This document shows positions 34,722 to 47,557 of a stretch of 64,000 nucleotides of DNA, in pieces. The notes under the pieces were generated by a model that ran no database searches, had not been told where the DNA came from, and was given only the letters and a program-made list of their open reading frames with translations. Position 1 is the first letter of the stretch. Every line of letters begins with the position of its first letter. The translations under genes were made by a program, and so were the position numbers. The DNA is from Apiospora phragmitis. Taxonomy: Eukaryota; Ascomycota; Sordariomycetes; Amphisphaeriales; Apiosporaceae. Location of the stretch: positions 496,001 to 560,000 of the forward strand of contig JAQQWL010000007.1 in the NCBI GenBank assembly GCA_038363925.1. The letters are read 5' to 3'.

Positions 34722-36412
34722 GGCTGGGCTAGCTGATGCAATTTCACTTGCGAGAAGCGCACGGCAAGAATAGCATGGGCGCGACAAAGAGACGGTAGAC
34801 CGCAGCCGCGGATACGAAGAAGGAGGTTTCGGTAGATCAATGCATCCAGCGTAGATCTGTGGCCCTCGAGTGATTTCTTAAGTTGTTCTCAACCTCGGGA
34901 TCTAGACGAACTCAGCATGACACTTTTAATTTTTTGTCACGCGAATTCGACGTCGAAGTACATGATAATCGATGGCGGGCGCGGTACGGGTGGATTTAGA
35001 TGGGAAACAGGCTAGATCAATGTGGCCAGGAGGAGGTTTCAAAGAAGGTTGGGAAATGTGAGGCTCAATATTTTGTTGGAAGAGAAGGGAAAGGCAGAGA
35101 GACAAGAGGCAGGCAAGCGAGAGCAGCGATAATTGGCTTATGAGACAACGGGCTGACTGGAGGGAGGAGGCTCAAATGTCAGGGTACAGGTACTTGGTCA
35201 TGAGATGAGATAGATCCAGGATGTGCTTCCTTTGGGGCGTGCAATGCTTGCGACGAAGAATGTCTGGGTCGAAGATGACCTTGGTGTTGGAGGAGCGAGG
35301 GCACGCCGTCGTTTTCATTCATGCAACACGAAAAATCGACATTATGGAAAGCAAATTTGATCTGAGTGCAAGCAAGGTACGAGACAAAGTACAGTAGACG
35401 GGAGACGATAGGCATGTAGACCTTAAAGCTCAAGACCTTGAGCAAGGTGACAGGCGCGCGTGCGAGAGATGCAGCAGAATTGAGTAGCAAAGCAAGCAGC
35501 AGCACTGCAGCAGAGCCTTAGGTAGCCTTGGGTAGGCCTTCCCGCCACGGGAATAAACGTCAACCGGTCTGTGATTCGTGGAAGCGAATGCTAAAGAGCA
35601 GATCAGCTGAGCTTTTGGTTGTGTGATTGGCTCTCGTCGCTTTTGCCTCAACAGCCACCCTCCACTTACGGGCCAGAAGCAGGCTTGGCAGGTAAGTGCA
35701 AGGGCGACTGGCCAATCCAGCATTCCAGCATTCGAGCATTCGTACCAGGGCTCTCAGGATGGACATTGACGAGACACCGGATTATTGAACCAAGTTATCA
35801 GATGTCATCATGGCTATAAAATCGAGGTCTTACACTGTCATCGTTCAATCGAGTATCGATACATCTGATTCTTCCATTCGAGCAGTATGCGAGCCTTGGC
35901 GCAGCATGTAGCTGGAGCTGGTTGTCACACAATGGCTTGTGCATGTGAATGGCTTCCAAGGCCTGACTGAGTGTTATTTCAATGTTGTAAAGTGGTAGCC
36001 TTTCCAAATTCTTACCTTTCAGTGTTTCTTCTCTGATAAAGCCACGGCAGGTCGCCAATCGAATAGAATATATCATATCAGTAATCATGACTGCGTCGGT
36101 TCCTTGCTAGCCAGGCACCACCATCTTGTGATGATGTCGAGATAAGCACGCTTGCTTCTGGCCTGGCCCCACACCTCCCAGCTCGCTCTTCCACTAAGGG
36201 CCAACCCAGCCACAGTTCACGACTTGGCCTCATTTGGGTATGTCATCAGCCAACAAACATGTTCAGATCTCGCCAGCTACCCCCGATGAAGTAATAAATC
36301 CTACGAACCGACTCTTCGAAAATGATACCCTGATCATCCGAACTTGACCTCTTATCTCTTCCAATCATTTCCGTGCTTGTCCGACCTCCGTCCTGACTTC
36401 GCTATCAGGGCC
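34722..36412. other. Divergent intergenic region, SWC3 / alpha-beta hydrolase
   Basis: About 1.7 kb between divergent start codons. The short frames are not supported. A GAGA-rich leader segment lies near 35080-35110. It presumably contains both promoters; no clear TATA element was found. Confidence 0.5.
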
Positions 36413-37902
36413 ATGGCTCCTAGATGGTCTATTCCTTTGGTGGCCGGCCTGGCCGCTCCTGTCGGCTTATATATCTCCTTCCTTTTGCTGGGATCAATCC
36501 CCTTATTTCAGAGACAGTACGTCTGTCCAGTCAGGAACTTCGCCTCGCGATGCATGTCTTTTGACTGTACGAGAGGGCTAACCTATCTGCTGCCAGCTTC
36601 TTATACGCGCACAAGCTCAATACGCTCTTTTGGCACGACATCAATAAGCCCGAATACTGGGGATTTGCAAGTCAGTTACATGCTGGCTTCCCTCCTGTTC
36701 CCCCTTGTGCCGCTCGCTAACATACCTTTGCACGCAAAGGAAACCAAGTCACACCCTTCTCCATTCAGACTGCCGATGGCGAAACACTGTACGCATGGCA
36801 CGTTCTGCCTCTACGGGCCTATTTGAAAAACGAAGACAAACTGCAAGCTCAGCCAGCTGGGTTTGCCGAAGATGTCACTTCTACCGAGTCATTCCGGATG
36901 CTCCGCGAAGACCCTGATGCGCGACTCGTAGTATACTGTAAGTAACCCTTGCCTTCGCACCGATGTCGCATCCGAGCCTGAACTAATCTTGCTACAGTTC
37001 ATGGGGTACGTCCACGTCAGAGGGGGAATATGGTGCCGTAACTAACCCTTTTCGCCATTACAGAATGCCGGTCATATTGCGCAAGCCATCAGACCTGACA
37101 GCTATCACACCTTGACGGACACTTCCAGCCACCATGTCCTGGCCATAGACTACCGTGGTTTCGGCAAGTCCACCGGGATTCCGTCCGAGGCCGGGCTCAT
37201 CAACGACGGTGTCGCCGCCGTAGACTGGGCCGTGAACGTGGCCAAGGTACCATCCAGCCAAATCGTCATAATGGGCCAGAGCCTCGGCACGGCCGTCACG
37301 GCGGGCGTGGCCGAGCATTTCGCCATGCAAGGCGTAGAGTTCGCCGGCGTCATCATGATCGCCAGCTTTTCCAACCTCCCTACCCTTCTGAGCCGTTACT
37401 CCGCTGCCGGATACATCCCGGTCCTCTCGCCGGTGCGCACGATCCCGCCCCTGCTGCGCTTCTTCCAGGGCTTCGTCGTCGACAAGTGGAAGTCGGACGA
37501 CCGGCTCGCCACGCTCGTGAACTTGGCGCGCCACGGGCTGCGCCTCACCCTGATCCACGCCAAGAACGACGCCGAGATCCCGTGCAGCGAAAGCGACGCC
37601 CTCTTCCGCTCCGCGGCCGGCTCGGCCATTGGCACGGACCTGGATGACGAGGACTTTGCCAAGTGGAAAGAGGAGAGGACAGTCCTCAGGGACGATGGTA
37701 CCTTCGTCGCCCTCGTCGAATCAAGCCAGCCCGACATCGTCATCAGAGAGGAGCTCGTCCCGTATGGAGGTAAGTCGGATGGCTACATATCCTGTTGACA
37801 CTCATGCTAACGATACCAGGCCACAACGATGTGATGTTGTCTTCTCCAGTCGCACTGGCAGTCATGCGGTCTTTTGGTTTGGATTCCAAAGAGTCGTCCT
37901 GA
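36413..37902 (+). CDS. Membrane-anchored serine hydrolase, ABHD12/BEM46-like
   Basis: Six exons (36413-36516, 36597-36670, 36740-36937, 36998-37005, 37064-37769, 37820-37902) with introns of 50-80 bp add up in phase to 390 residues. Residues 9-33 form one membrane helix. The alpha/beta-hydrolase fold is shown by VVYFHGNAGH (oxyanion loop), AIDYRGFGKSTG, the nucleophile elbow GQSLGT, a likely catalytic Asp in HAKNDAEIP and the catalytic His in GGHNDVM. ABHD12-type enzymes hydrolyse monoacylglycerols and lysophospholipids at the ER membrane. The substrate here is inferred from the family. The fourth exon is only 8 nt and encodes most of FHG. It adds the oxyanion-hole histidine and glycine, so its inclusion is required for activity. 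Confidence 0.9.
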
Positions 37903-38937
37903 AGTCACATCCCAACTTGAGCTGCCAAAATGGCCATTTGTGCTTAATACCCACTCTAGTCACATCATAATGAGACAGTGGGTGCAAATTTGCAGATTCC
38001 TGTTAAGAACATGTTAATATTACCGTTACTGTGTACCGATCTCGGAAGATGCGAGGCTGGATCGGACAAGTAGCACTTCCACAAGTTACCGCGCCGGCTG
38101 TCGGGCGCCGGCGCAATGGCTATCGGGACGGCTCCTCGGCCATTGCGGGGACCTGCAGTGGTACGCTTGCGCATCCAGACCTACTCCAACAACTCACCTG
38201 CACCCTGATGGACGTAGGAAAAGGAACTCTATGTAGTTCGATCACCTGATCATGGCATCATGCGAGCATTTTTCCGCGTCCAATCGAACAAAAATAAAAT
38301 TATAATATAGTACCTGTGAAGTAACCTGGAAGCTGTCGTCGAACTCGGCGGTATCCCAACCTCGACCGCAGGGGCAAGATGATAGCTCCGGAGCGCAGGA
38401 AGATGATGCGAGGCGCCCCCGAGAATGACATAATTCTCAATAACTGGGGTCAGGACCAACCACGAAGCTCGCCCATCACGCAATACCCCTCCATGTTTCC
38501 TAAAGCGGCCGTATTGAGGGGTCGCGGGGCAGCTCGACGAACGCCATCCATGATCTCGTTGACAAATTCTCGCGTTGCTGAGTGATGGCGACATCGATAA
38601 TAGCACCCTTTTTTTCCGGATTCTTCTACAAACCCCGTTTAGCTCCTGGGCAGCGAATGTACCACGGTAAGTACATAGCATGCTCAAGGATGTCCTGTAA
38701 GACGCGTGAGTTTGGGTGAGCGATTCTGGCATGGATGGGGATTGCTAAGCTCGTCCGTCTCTTCTCTGGCGTGCTCACCCCAGGTGGGAATCCCTCCTGC
38801 GTTAGAATAAATACTTAACCTGTAGCCCCCCTCTGATCTATTGGAAACTTACATCTTCAGTTTCATCATCCAGCTTCTTTCTCTCATCTGTGATACCCCC
38901 CATCCATTACCAGTCCCAAGCAAAATACACATACACC
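37903..38937. other. Intergenic upstream of peroxiredoxin
   Basis: About 1 kb, no recognisable gene. The last 150 bp are CT/CA-rich with an ATAAATACTTAA sequence near 38809, which could serve as the core promoter of the peroxiredoxin. Confidence 0.5.
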
Positions 38938-39815
38938 ATGGCTGAAGAGCGCGCTACCCCGTAAGTCCCGCGATAACGTTCCTCCCTGACCCAACGTGCA
39001 AGAAGCCCCCTACCAGAGAAGGTCTCTCTAGAATGACTTTGCTGATATTGTCCCTTTCTCCGACACAGCCTCCGCCTGGGCTCTACCGCCCCCAACTTCA
39101 AGGCCGAGACGACGACGGGCCCGATCGACTTCCACGAGTTCATCGGCGACAAATGGGTCGTGCTGTTCTCGCACCCGGAGGACTTCACGCCCGTCTGCAC
39201 GACCGAGCTCGGCGCCTTCGCCAAGCTCGAGCCCGAGTTCACCAAGCGCGGCGTCAAGCTGATCGGCCTCTCGGCCAACACGGTTGGCAGCCACGGCGAC
39301 TGGATTAAGGACATTGACGAGGTCACCGGCTCCAAGGTCTCGTTCCCCATCATCGCCGACAAGGAGCGCAAGGTCGCCTACCTCTACGACATGTAAGCAA
39401 TTAATAACCTCCCCTCTGCTATTGTCTTCATTATCGAGTCCAACCTTTTTGACTAACAAAACGAAAAAACAACAGGCTCGACTACCAAGACACCACCAAC
39501 GTGGACGAGAAGGGCATCGCCTTCACGATCCGGTCCGTGTTCATCATCGACCCGAAGAAGACGATCCGGCTGATCCTGTCGTACCCGGCGTCGACGGGCC
39601 GCAACACGGCCGAGGTGCTGCGCGTCGTCGACTCGCTGCAGACGGGCGACAAGCACCGGATCACGACGCCCATCAACTGGGTGCCGGGCGATGATGTTAT
39701 TGTCCACCCGACCGTCAAGAACGAGCAGGCCAAGGAGCTGTTCCCCGACTTCCGCATCGTCAAGCCGTACCTGCGCTTCACGCCGCTGCCCAAGGACAAG
39801 ACCTCGGCGTCTTAG
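38938..39815 (+). CDS. 1-Cys peroxiredoxin (Prx6 type)
   Basis: Three exons (38938-38960, 39069-39392, 39476-39815) with introns of 108 and 83 bp give 228 residues in phase. It reduces hydrogen peroxide and alkyl or lipid hydroperoxides. The peroxidatic cysteine lies in HPEDFTPVCTTELG; the arginine of the active site is in FTIRSVFIIDP. The Prx6-type C-terminal dimer region follows: INWVPGDDVIVHPTV and YLRFTPLP. There is no second resolving cysteine near the C-terminus, which marks the 1-Cys class. Unlike yeast mitochondrial Prx1 there is no N-terminal presequence, so the protein is likely cytosolic. The first exon codes for only seven full codons, a common arrangement in fungal homologues. 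Confidence 0.95.
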
Positions 39816-42800
39816 AGCAGAGCAGAGCAGGTTAGGTGATGATGGATGACGATAGATACAATGATGATGTGAATGAATGAAACAGTAAGGAAAAACTGCT
39901 GCCGGACAGACGAAGACAGGGGTTTCGTGGAACGCAGATTGTCGAGGTCGATCGATCAGGAAACAAACGAGATGGCGAAACAGGCCACGCAGATCATACA
40001 CTCACGGCACAGCTTGGGCTATAGTAGATTTCCCTTGCCCGTTCAATATATACTCACCCCAACTAAGTAATTACAAAATCAAGAATTGAGACCCCAAATG
40101 AGATGTAACACGCATTGCACATAATAGGTCCATCAGGTGTGTTTTATACCGTCGTAATGGACACTCATCTCACACCACCACGCCGGACTTCGACGATGAC
40201 CCTGTCACGAAACACAAGTCAGCCAGACGTCCCCTCCAGACTGGCAGGCGGGCAAAGTGGAAGCAAGGTTTCTCTACCGCGTTGCAGTAGTACGTAGATC
40301 ATACTCGCGCGTCAAATATGAGTCGCGGAATGTCGGTAGGTGGATCTCTCCGTTGGGCACAGCATGAAACAAACCCGCGGGTGTGAGCTGGGAGGAGAAG
40401 TTTACATACATTTATTTTCACCTGTCCACACCGAGATTATACTGGATATCCTCGGTGTAGCAATAGTATTTTAATAATTATGTGCCTATAGTAGGGCAGG
40501 CAGGGCAGGCATCTCTGATAATCAGAGGGTGGGGATGAATGTTTGACTGTGGGTGTTTCCTCGAGTACAAGCCAATCCCTGGATCAATGCTAGATCTATA
40601 TATCAATATGTAGCCTTATATAGATACAAACGGTGTCTCTTCTCTGGAACTCCATCATGCCATCATAGTATGCCCCTTAATACACACTAGCCTGCAACAT
40701 TGTCGCTATATGTGTGTGAGTATGTATACGTAGTAGTAGTAGTGAGTTTTGTAGTGTGCTCAAAGCGAGAGCAAGCGAGGTGCGAGGACAAGGACAAGGC
40801 ATTCTGCACATAACGCAGAAAAGGGAATAGGGCGCTTTGCTTAAGTCCTAGACTCACGAAGTTGATGGGGATTGTGGGGGCGACCAGGGGGCAAGGGGTT
40901 CGCGAATTTCCAATTCGTCTGAAGTCTTTCTGGAGCTTCCCGGAAGGAATCCGTCTCTTCCTAGGCCGACAGGGCAACAAACGAAGATCCAGCAGCACCG
41001 AGAGGTTCGTTGGAATTATTTGAGTCTGATGTCCGAGACATGCTTGTCCGAAGTTGAAGCCGCCTTCCTTTTTCTTTCTCTCTTCGGGTTTTGCCATTTC
41101 GAATTCGGATCATACCGGAAAGGGCACGCACTCTCTGTTTTACGTAACAACAGCAAAGTGACATCGTGACTTTCCAGAAGTCGATCGATGGACGTGTGCC
41201 GTTGCAGTTGCGAGACGGCCCGAATTTCTAGAACATTGCCTAAAAGGTGCCTAGCGCTCGATAGCCGCGCACCCAAGGTAACAAATAGGAACAATTGGTG
41301 TCGAACCACCAAAAGGACCACTCCCGATACGTGGTCACGAGTCACGACCCTGGAGTCCGGGTCACGCTGTACAAAGCTGTACATGTGCGGTGAAGAAAAC
41401 CATGTGGTTTATATGCCATCTTCATCCCCCATTACGACATCTTGGCTACATATCAGGTACATAAAGTGTAGGTACATGAGTTCTGCTGCTGCACATGCAT
41501 TGTGTTGTGAAGAGCGTGCCTCGATGATACTTACCATCACACACACCCTCTCCAAATGAATCATACGCGAGGCGTCTTGTTGCGGGTAAATCATCTCGAC
41601 TGCATTTGGGGGCTTGTAGGCAGTAGACGCTGTTACATTCTGCCGCTTTTCAGCCCAAGGGTTTAGGTACGGATGAGGATTGCGAGGCAGAACATTCGAA
41701 AACCGAGGCGGTTACATGTTACGAGAACGGGAGGACCCGTCCGAACTACCACGTAACGTGATATTGATCGAGTTTGAAACCAACAGACCTCCTCCGCAGC
41801 TTTTTCTGAAGCCAACGCAGAATGATATGGGAGCAAATGAGGCATGTAACTTTTTCTTCCAGTGTGAACGAAACAAGAAAAACGAGCAAGACCTCTCTTG
41901 TCCACTTTTCGAACCAGGGGATGCATGCCCTGCCAGTACATGAGTGATTTAGTCCGGTACCTTGCATCGATAAACCAGAGGGAGGACCAGCTGTGAGGGA
42001 ACCGCGGATGATACTTGCCCGCCTCGCGAACATGGGTGTTGAGTGGCTTGTTAAGCAGGGGTCCTTTTTCTCAGAGCCCCTGCCAAGGCTCGCAAACGGT
42101 ACACATCACGATTCCGGCGACCATTTTCCCAGAACGATTATAAGGGAGAGAGTCCGGAGTTGAGAAAAATGCCAATGCAGTCGTACCACGGCGCGCTCTC
42201 GTTGGGACAGACACAACTCGGAGCGACATTTCCAAAAGCGTTAGGTGTGTCAGAAAGCACGTGTCTATGTATGCTTATGGCTTATCTAATGCTATGTACA
42301 TAGTTGTGGACGCAAGTCTGCATGCTGCCGTAGTACAGCATGTACGGATATCGTGAGCTTCATTTCATCCGGTGTTCACCCAGGCAACAAAGTAGCCAGC
42401 ATTTGACCCGAGAAGCGCGCAGGAGCAATTTTGGCATAGACTCATACGGATGCAGTAAAATTGTTCATGCTGAATTCCTTCCTTTTGATATTACCAATCA
42501 TTTTCTTCTCGACCAAAAATGATGGCTGATGATGATGGCTGATGACGACGGTGAAGGGTCCCAGCCACCCCCTCCAAAAATGGAGGAAGGGGGCCAAAAG
42601 AGAAGGGTACTTCTCCCCCCCCCCAAAAAAAAAAAAAAAAAAAAAAAAGCGTTGGTTCAATCAATTAATTCGGCGCTCCATATCCGTACCCGAACCCACC
42701 ACCAACTTGACTTGAGTGACCTGCCTTTCTCAAACAGATGCGTCGCCTATGTCGATGTCAGCCTTTCTGGTCTCTCTCAACCCCCCTTTCCCCACCGAAA

Positions 42801-44250
42801 AAACGGCGCGTGCGAACAACCTTTTGCCCCGACCTAGCCAGAGAACATCTCCAATTCCGTCAATGAATCACCAGACTGGCAGACCCATCCCGACATCCCG
42901 GCACACAAGCGAGCAGCGAGCAGCAGTGCCAAAAATAGCCCGAGACGTCAATTTGGAAGCTAAACTCAAATTAGCCGGCGGTTTTGGCTTCGCTGTCTGT
43001 GGTTGTGGTGCCAGTGATTTGTGTGACTGCTGTCAATCTGTCACACAAACCCACGGACTACGCTTGGTTTGGCGGCCGACAAAGAGCGAGAACGAGAGAG
43101 CCCAAATCCACCCGCCCTTGGCGCATCCGAGCACCCGCGTGTCTTCTCTTCCAACCGCCAACAACGAGTATCTGCAGAAACTACCACCAATAATAATACT
43201 CATAAGCTGAAAGTGTGTGCCTACATACGACGGGACGTCTGTGCGACAACCCATCCGGCATCATTCTATCCCTGATCCTGCTCCCTCTTTCTACTTACTA
43301 CGCCTAGCACACACCATTTGTACTGTCGAACCCCCAATAGCTTGCTGGGACCAGGACCGTGGGACGGGGTTAAAATAAAATAAGAGAGGCCCAAGAAAAA
43401 GGGCATCTCAGCCTAGCCCGGAACGAACAAGGAAGGGCAGGGGAGGGCCTTGAGACGATCCGCGGAGGACTACGGGACGAGGTAACATCCAAGTCCATCC
43501 TCCCTCTTTCCCACGAACTTCCTGGCAATTAAAATTACAACGTCGTTCTCCCCCCATCCATCCCCATCCGCTGCAAGGTACGTCCAAAATCCACATGTAC
43601 ATAGCCAGCCAGCACCGACTGACTGGGAGCGGAGCGGCACTTTCTCTCGCTCCCACCGCCCCGTTCGCTGCCTGCCCATGACTGCACCCTCTTGCGTCTT
43701 GCCCCGTTCGCGCCTTCACGTTTCGCTTCATCCTCGCTGTCTCTGTCCCTCACCGATGCTCATATCTACCTAAACTGGCCAGCCCACCCTGTCTTGACTC
43801 CATCCACAACACGCACCCAGTACTTGTACATATGTACACTACAGCTGCTCCTCATCGTGTGCCCTTACCACTTACTGGTAGCGCCCTGTCGCATGGCGGA
43901 CCATCTTGTGCTGTTTCGTCCCGACGGCTGCTACGTGACGACAGACCCTTTTCCCCAGTCCTAGCCCTCGCTTAACGTAGCACCGATCGTTATTCTCCCT
44001 CTTCACCCTTCTTTCCTGCCTTCTTTCTCTGCCCATAGACTGCACCAGAGTATCGCTTCCCATTTTGGCCTAAGTCGGAGGGGCCTCCGCTGTTAAGTCG
44101 CTCCCGGCCCTGGCCAAAGAACCTATCCACCATTCTTGCTTTCACCTCCCAGTTTCTTCTTGCTTTCTTCACTTTTTGGCTTCTTTCTCCTCCCTTCCTT
44201 GCATTTGGTTTTGAGACTGCCGGGCCGTTACGTTGCGGCGGGAGGGCAAC
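39816..44250. other. 4.4-kb intergenic region, no recognisable gene
   Basis: Only short unsupported frames occur on either strand. The first part is the 3' flank of the peroxiredoxin. From about 43,200 the sequence becomes CT-rich and resembles a long 5' leader of the kelch gene, with ATGs followed by short frames. A C10A24 homopolymer pair sits at 42615-42648. No tRNA was found. Confidence 0.5.
42615..42648. repeat. Homopolymer pair C10-A24
   Basis: Ten C followed directly by 24 A. The A run could be a poly-A tail of a retroposed sequence, but no duplication or gene sequence next to it supports that. It is a likely place for length errors. Confidence 0.85.
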
Positions 44251-47200
44251 ATGTCGGGCAAGCAAGGACTAATATCGGGGTTCGCCTCAGGTGGTGTGGT
44301 CGACGACGAAGTCTGTCCCTGGGAATTCGAAACCAAGCATTCCCGCTTCCGACTCGGAGCCGAGTTCAGCAAATCCGACGCGGCCATCAGCCCCGACGAG
44401 ATCACCATCCGACATATTTGGAGAAGCTCTTCGAGGAATCCGAAAGAAGGCCAACCCGAGTAAAGAAGCCCTGAGTAACCAAAAAGAAGAGCCGAGGAGA
44501 GAGAGTAGAGAGGAATCGTCCAGACTCAACAGGGCACCGTCCCGACTGGCGTTGAAGGCTTTCAATACCCAGAACACTCCGCCGCCGACATCTGCACCGT
44601 TGCCTTCTCGAAGCGGTACGCCACAACATGCGCGAAATCTAAGCTTGCAGAACAGTCTCGAGAAGCCTCTTCCCGAACCCCCGCCAGTTCTCGACACAAA
44701 TAGTCCGACCACGCCGTTGGCCCCTACGCAGAACAATCCCCGTCAAGCCTGGACTCCATAGTTGATAGCGATTTCGAGGGGACATACAGGTGGCCTTGGG
44801 CTCCGATGTAGAGGGCAGGAGCAGGACCAGCACGATGGACTCCAACACATCCAATCCGATGGGCCAGTTATATGGTGGCGGAATGGATACCAGCGGGAGC
44901 GTGAGCAGCGTGGCGAGCTTGTCGAGGAACGATGGCCACGAAGGAGGACCACACAAGGATACCAAGACGCAGCGCACGAATGGGCCTGCATCTGCAGGGC
45001 CCTCACCCCCTACGGCCTCTTCCAGTCGGACACCGGCAGTGGGCCAGGCGGTAGGGACACCTTCCACATCCTCATCGTCGACCCATCTCTCGGGGTTGAT
45101 GTGCAATGTTCATCGCACTACCGGAAGGGAGCCACACCCGCTAGTAGGCGCTACGACAACCATTCTTGGAGACAAGCTGTACGTTTTTGGAGGACGCATT
45201 CTTTCACGCAGCCGGCCGGCACCTCTCACGGCCGACCTTTTCGAGTTGGACCTCATCAGGCGCCATTGGACAAAGCTCGAGACCAACGGAGACGTCCCGC
45301 CGCCGCGTTATTTCCATTCTATGTGTGCACTGGGAGACACCAAGCTTGTCTGCTACGGAGGCATGTCACCAGTCAACAACCAGCCAGCTGCGACCAGCCA
45401 GGATCAACAACCCGAAGTAACTGTAATGTCGGATATTTACATATATGATGCCCCAACCAAGAAGTGGACATACATCCCCACGCAAGACGCGCCGCAAGGC
45501 CGATACGCGCATTGCGCCTGTATTCTGCCATCATCCGCCATCTTTTCATCCCACAAGGCGCCTTTGTCAGCTTTGCAGCACAATCCCTCGTCGGGAACCC
45601 CAACGAGGGCAGGATCGGCATCAACATCGACGGAGCTGGCGGTGCCGAAAATGATTGTAGTGGGCGGTCAAGATGGGGCCAACCACTACATCGAGCAAAT
45701 CAGCGTCTTCAACCTGCGTAGTCTTAAGTGGACGTCAACGCAACCGCTTGGTAAGTCCTGTGGTGCGTATCGTAGTGTGGTCGCGCCACTCCCACCCTCG
45801 GTTACTTCCAGGCTCGGCAAGGCCAGCGCCATCACACCGCGCCAGGAATCCGGAATCAGCCAAGAAGCCCGGGAGCCAGGATCTTCGATGCTCATTTACT
45901 CCAACTACAACTTCCTCGATGTGAAGCTGGAGCTTCAGATTCGCGGTTCCGATGGGTCTCTGGCGAGAGACCAATGTCTGGGGCATACTCGCCTCCCGGT
46001 CTTCGCTTCCCTAACGGGGGAGTCATCGACCACTACTTCGTTGTCAGCGGAACATACCTCACAAGCTCGAAGCAGGAGTATGCGCTCTGGGCACTGGATC
46101 TCAAGAACCTGACATGGGCCCGCATCGACGCGGGTGGCAGCATCTTCAGCCAAGGTAGCTGGAACCGAGGTGTTTTATGGAACAGGAGAAACACGTTCGT
46201 GATCTTGGGCAACCGGAAGAGGAGTCTAGTGGACGATTACAACCACCGACGGATAAACTTCTCTAACGTGTGCATGGTGGAACTGGAGGCTTTTGGGTTC
46301 TATGATAGCCCCCGAAAGGTTTCACCAATGTCCGGTTTCGTTTCGGCGAGCAATCCTTATATGATGCCAGGACTAAGCCTAGCGCGAAAGGCTGGCTGGA
46401 CCGCTGGGGGCCGACTCCATTCGCGTGCTGCCGAAGAGCTCGGCGAGAAGGCATTAGCGCTCCGAGAACTGGCCGACATGGACATTCTTTGCATCGGCGG
46501 CGAACGAATCCCCATCAATTCGCGAATCGTGGGCCGTCGATGGGGCCCGTACTTTGTGCAGCTTCTTCGCGAAGGCGCGGCTACGCAGGACGGCAGTGAT
46601 TCGGCTACACTGAGGACGGGCTTGTCTAGCTCAGCCGGAGCCAGAATGTCTGTGATGACCATCACGCAGTCCAACACACAGTCGAACCGGAGCACGGGCG
46701 ATAGTTCCTTAAGCGGCAGCTTTGGTGGCCAATCAACTAATGGTTCGGCTAAGCCGCCGAGTACGGCAGCAACCTCAGTATCTGGAAACGGTCCTACCGA
46801 CTTTACCACCATTAATGCCGCCCCTACTCCCGCATCTCTGCCCCCCGCCTCTCGGCCACGATGCCTCTACCTACCGCACACCTATTTGACGATTCAAGCG
46901 TTGTTGCACTTCCTTTACACATCGTCTCTACCGGCTACCTCGTCGCCGCTCTGCACGCCACAAATTCTCTGCTCTCTGCTGCAAATTGCGCGGCCCTACA
47001 AGATTGATGGACTTTTGGAGGCAGTCGTCGAAAGGCTACATGCGCTTTTGGACTCCCGTAATGCGGCAGCAGTTTTCAACGCTACAGCCATGGCTGCGGG
47101 TGGCGGGCGAGGTATTGACGGGACGCTCAACCCCAACTTCTTTGTTCACCCAGACTCCATGTTGGCCGGCAACGGGCCAAATGGCCGTTCGATGTCCATC

Positions 47201-47557
47201 TCGAACTCTAGCACCGGCGACGACATGTCAAGCAACATGAGTGGACTCCGGATCAACACCAGCGTCCCGGGCGCGCGTCCGGGAAGCGGGGAGCATAGCG
47301 CGACTACTAGCGTGAGCGGAAGCGAGTGGAGCAGCGAGGTGGGAGATAGCGAACGGGGTGCGGTGCGCGAAGTGTGGAGTGGCGAGCTGAGCAGCGTCAT
47401 TGGCCTACAGAAACGTGGGCTGCGCGGGCTGATGGAGGGCCGGCGGATGCGAGCGACGGTCGACCGGAAGCGAGAAAACAACGACGGGTCCCGAATGGAA
47501 AGTTATGGGCAGGGGCAACAGCAGCAGCGTGTCGGTCTGGGGATTGCCAGTACCTGA
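44251..47557 (+). CDS. Kelch-repeat / BTB protein (Ral2-like), reading frame interrupted by single-base slips
   Basis: About 1,100 residues. A disordered Ser/Pro-rich N-terminus (PSAPTRSPSDIFGEALRG) is followed by kelch blades (LVGATTTILGDKLYVFGGR, PPPRYFHSMCALGDTKLVCY, SDIYIYDAPTKKWTYIPT, PKMIVVGGQDGANHYIEQIS, RGVLWNRRNTFVILGNR). Then comes a BTB domain in two parts: DMDILCIGGERIPINSRIV at 46480 and LPHTYLTIQALLHFLYTSS at 46870, split by about 95 low-complexity residues. S. pombe Ral2, which this resembles, acts in Ras1 activation and cell shape. The coding frame changes at about 44280 (G4), 44740 (C4), 44780 (G4) and 45955 (G3). Each change is explained by one base too many or too few at a G/C run. 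Everything else is well preserved, so sequence errors are at least as likely as decay. Confidence 0.8.
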
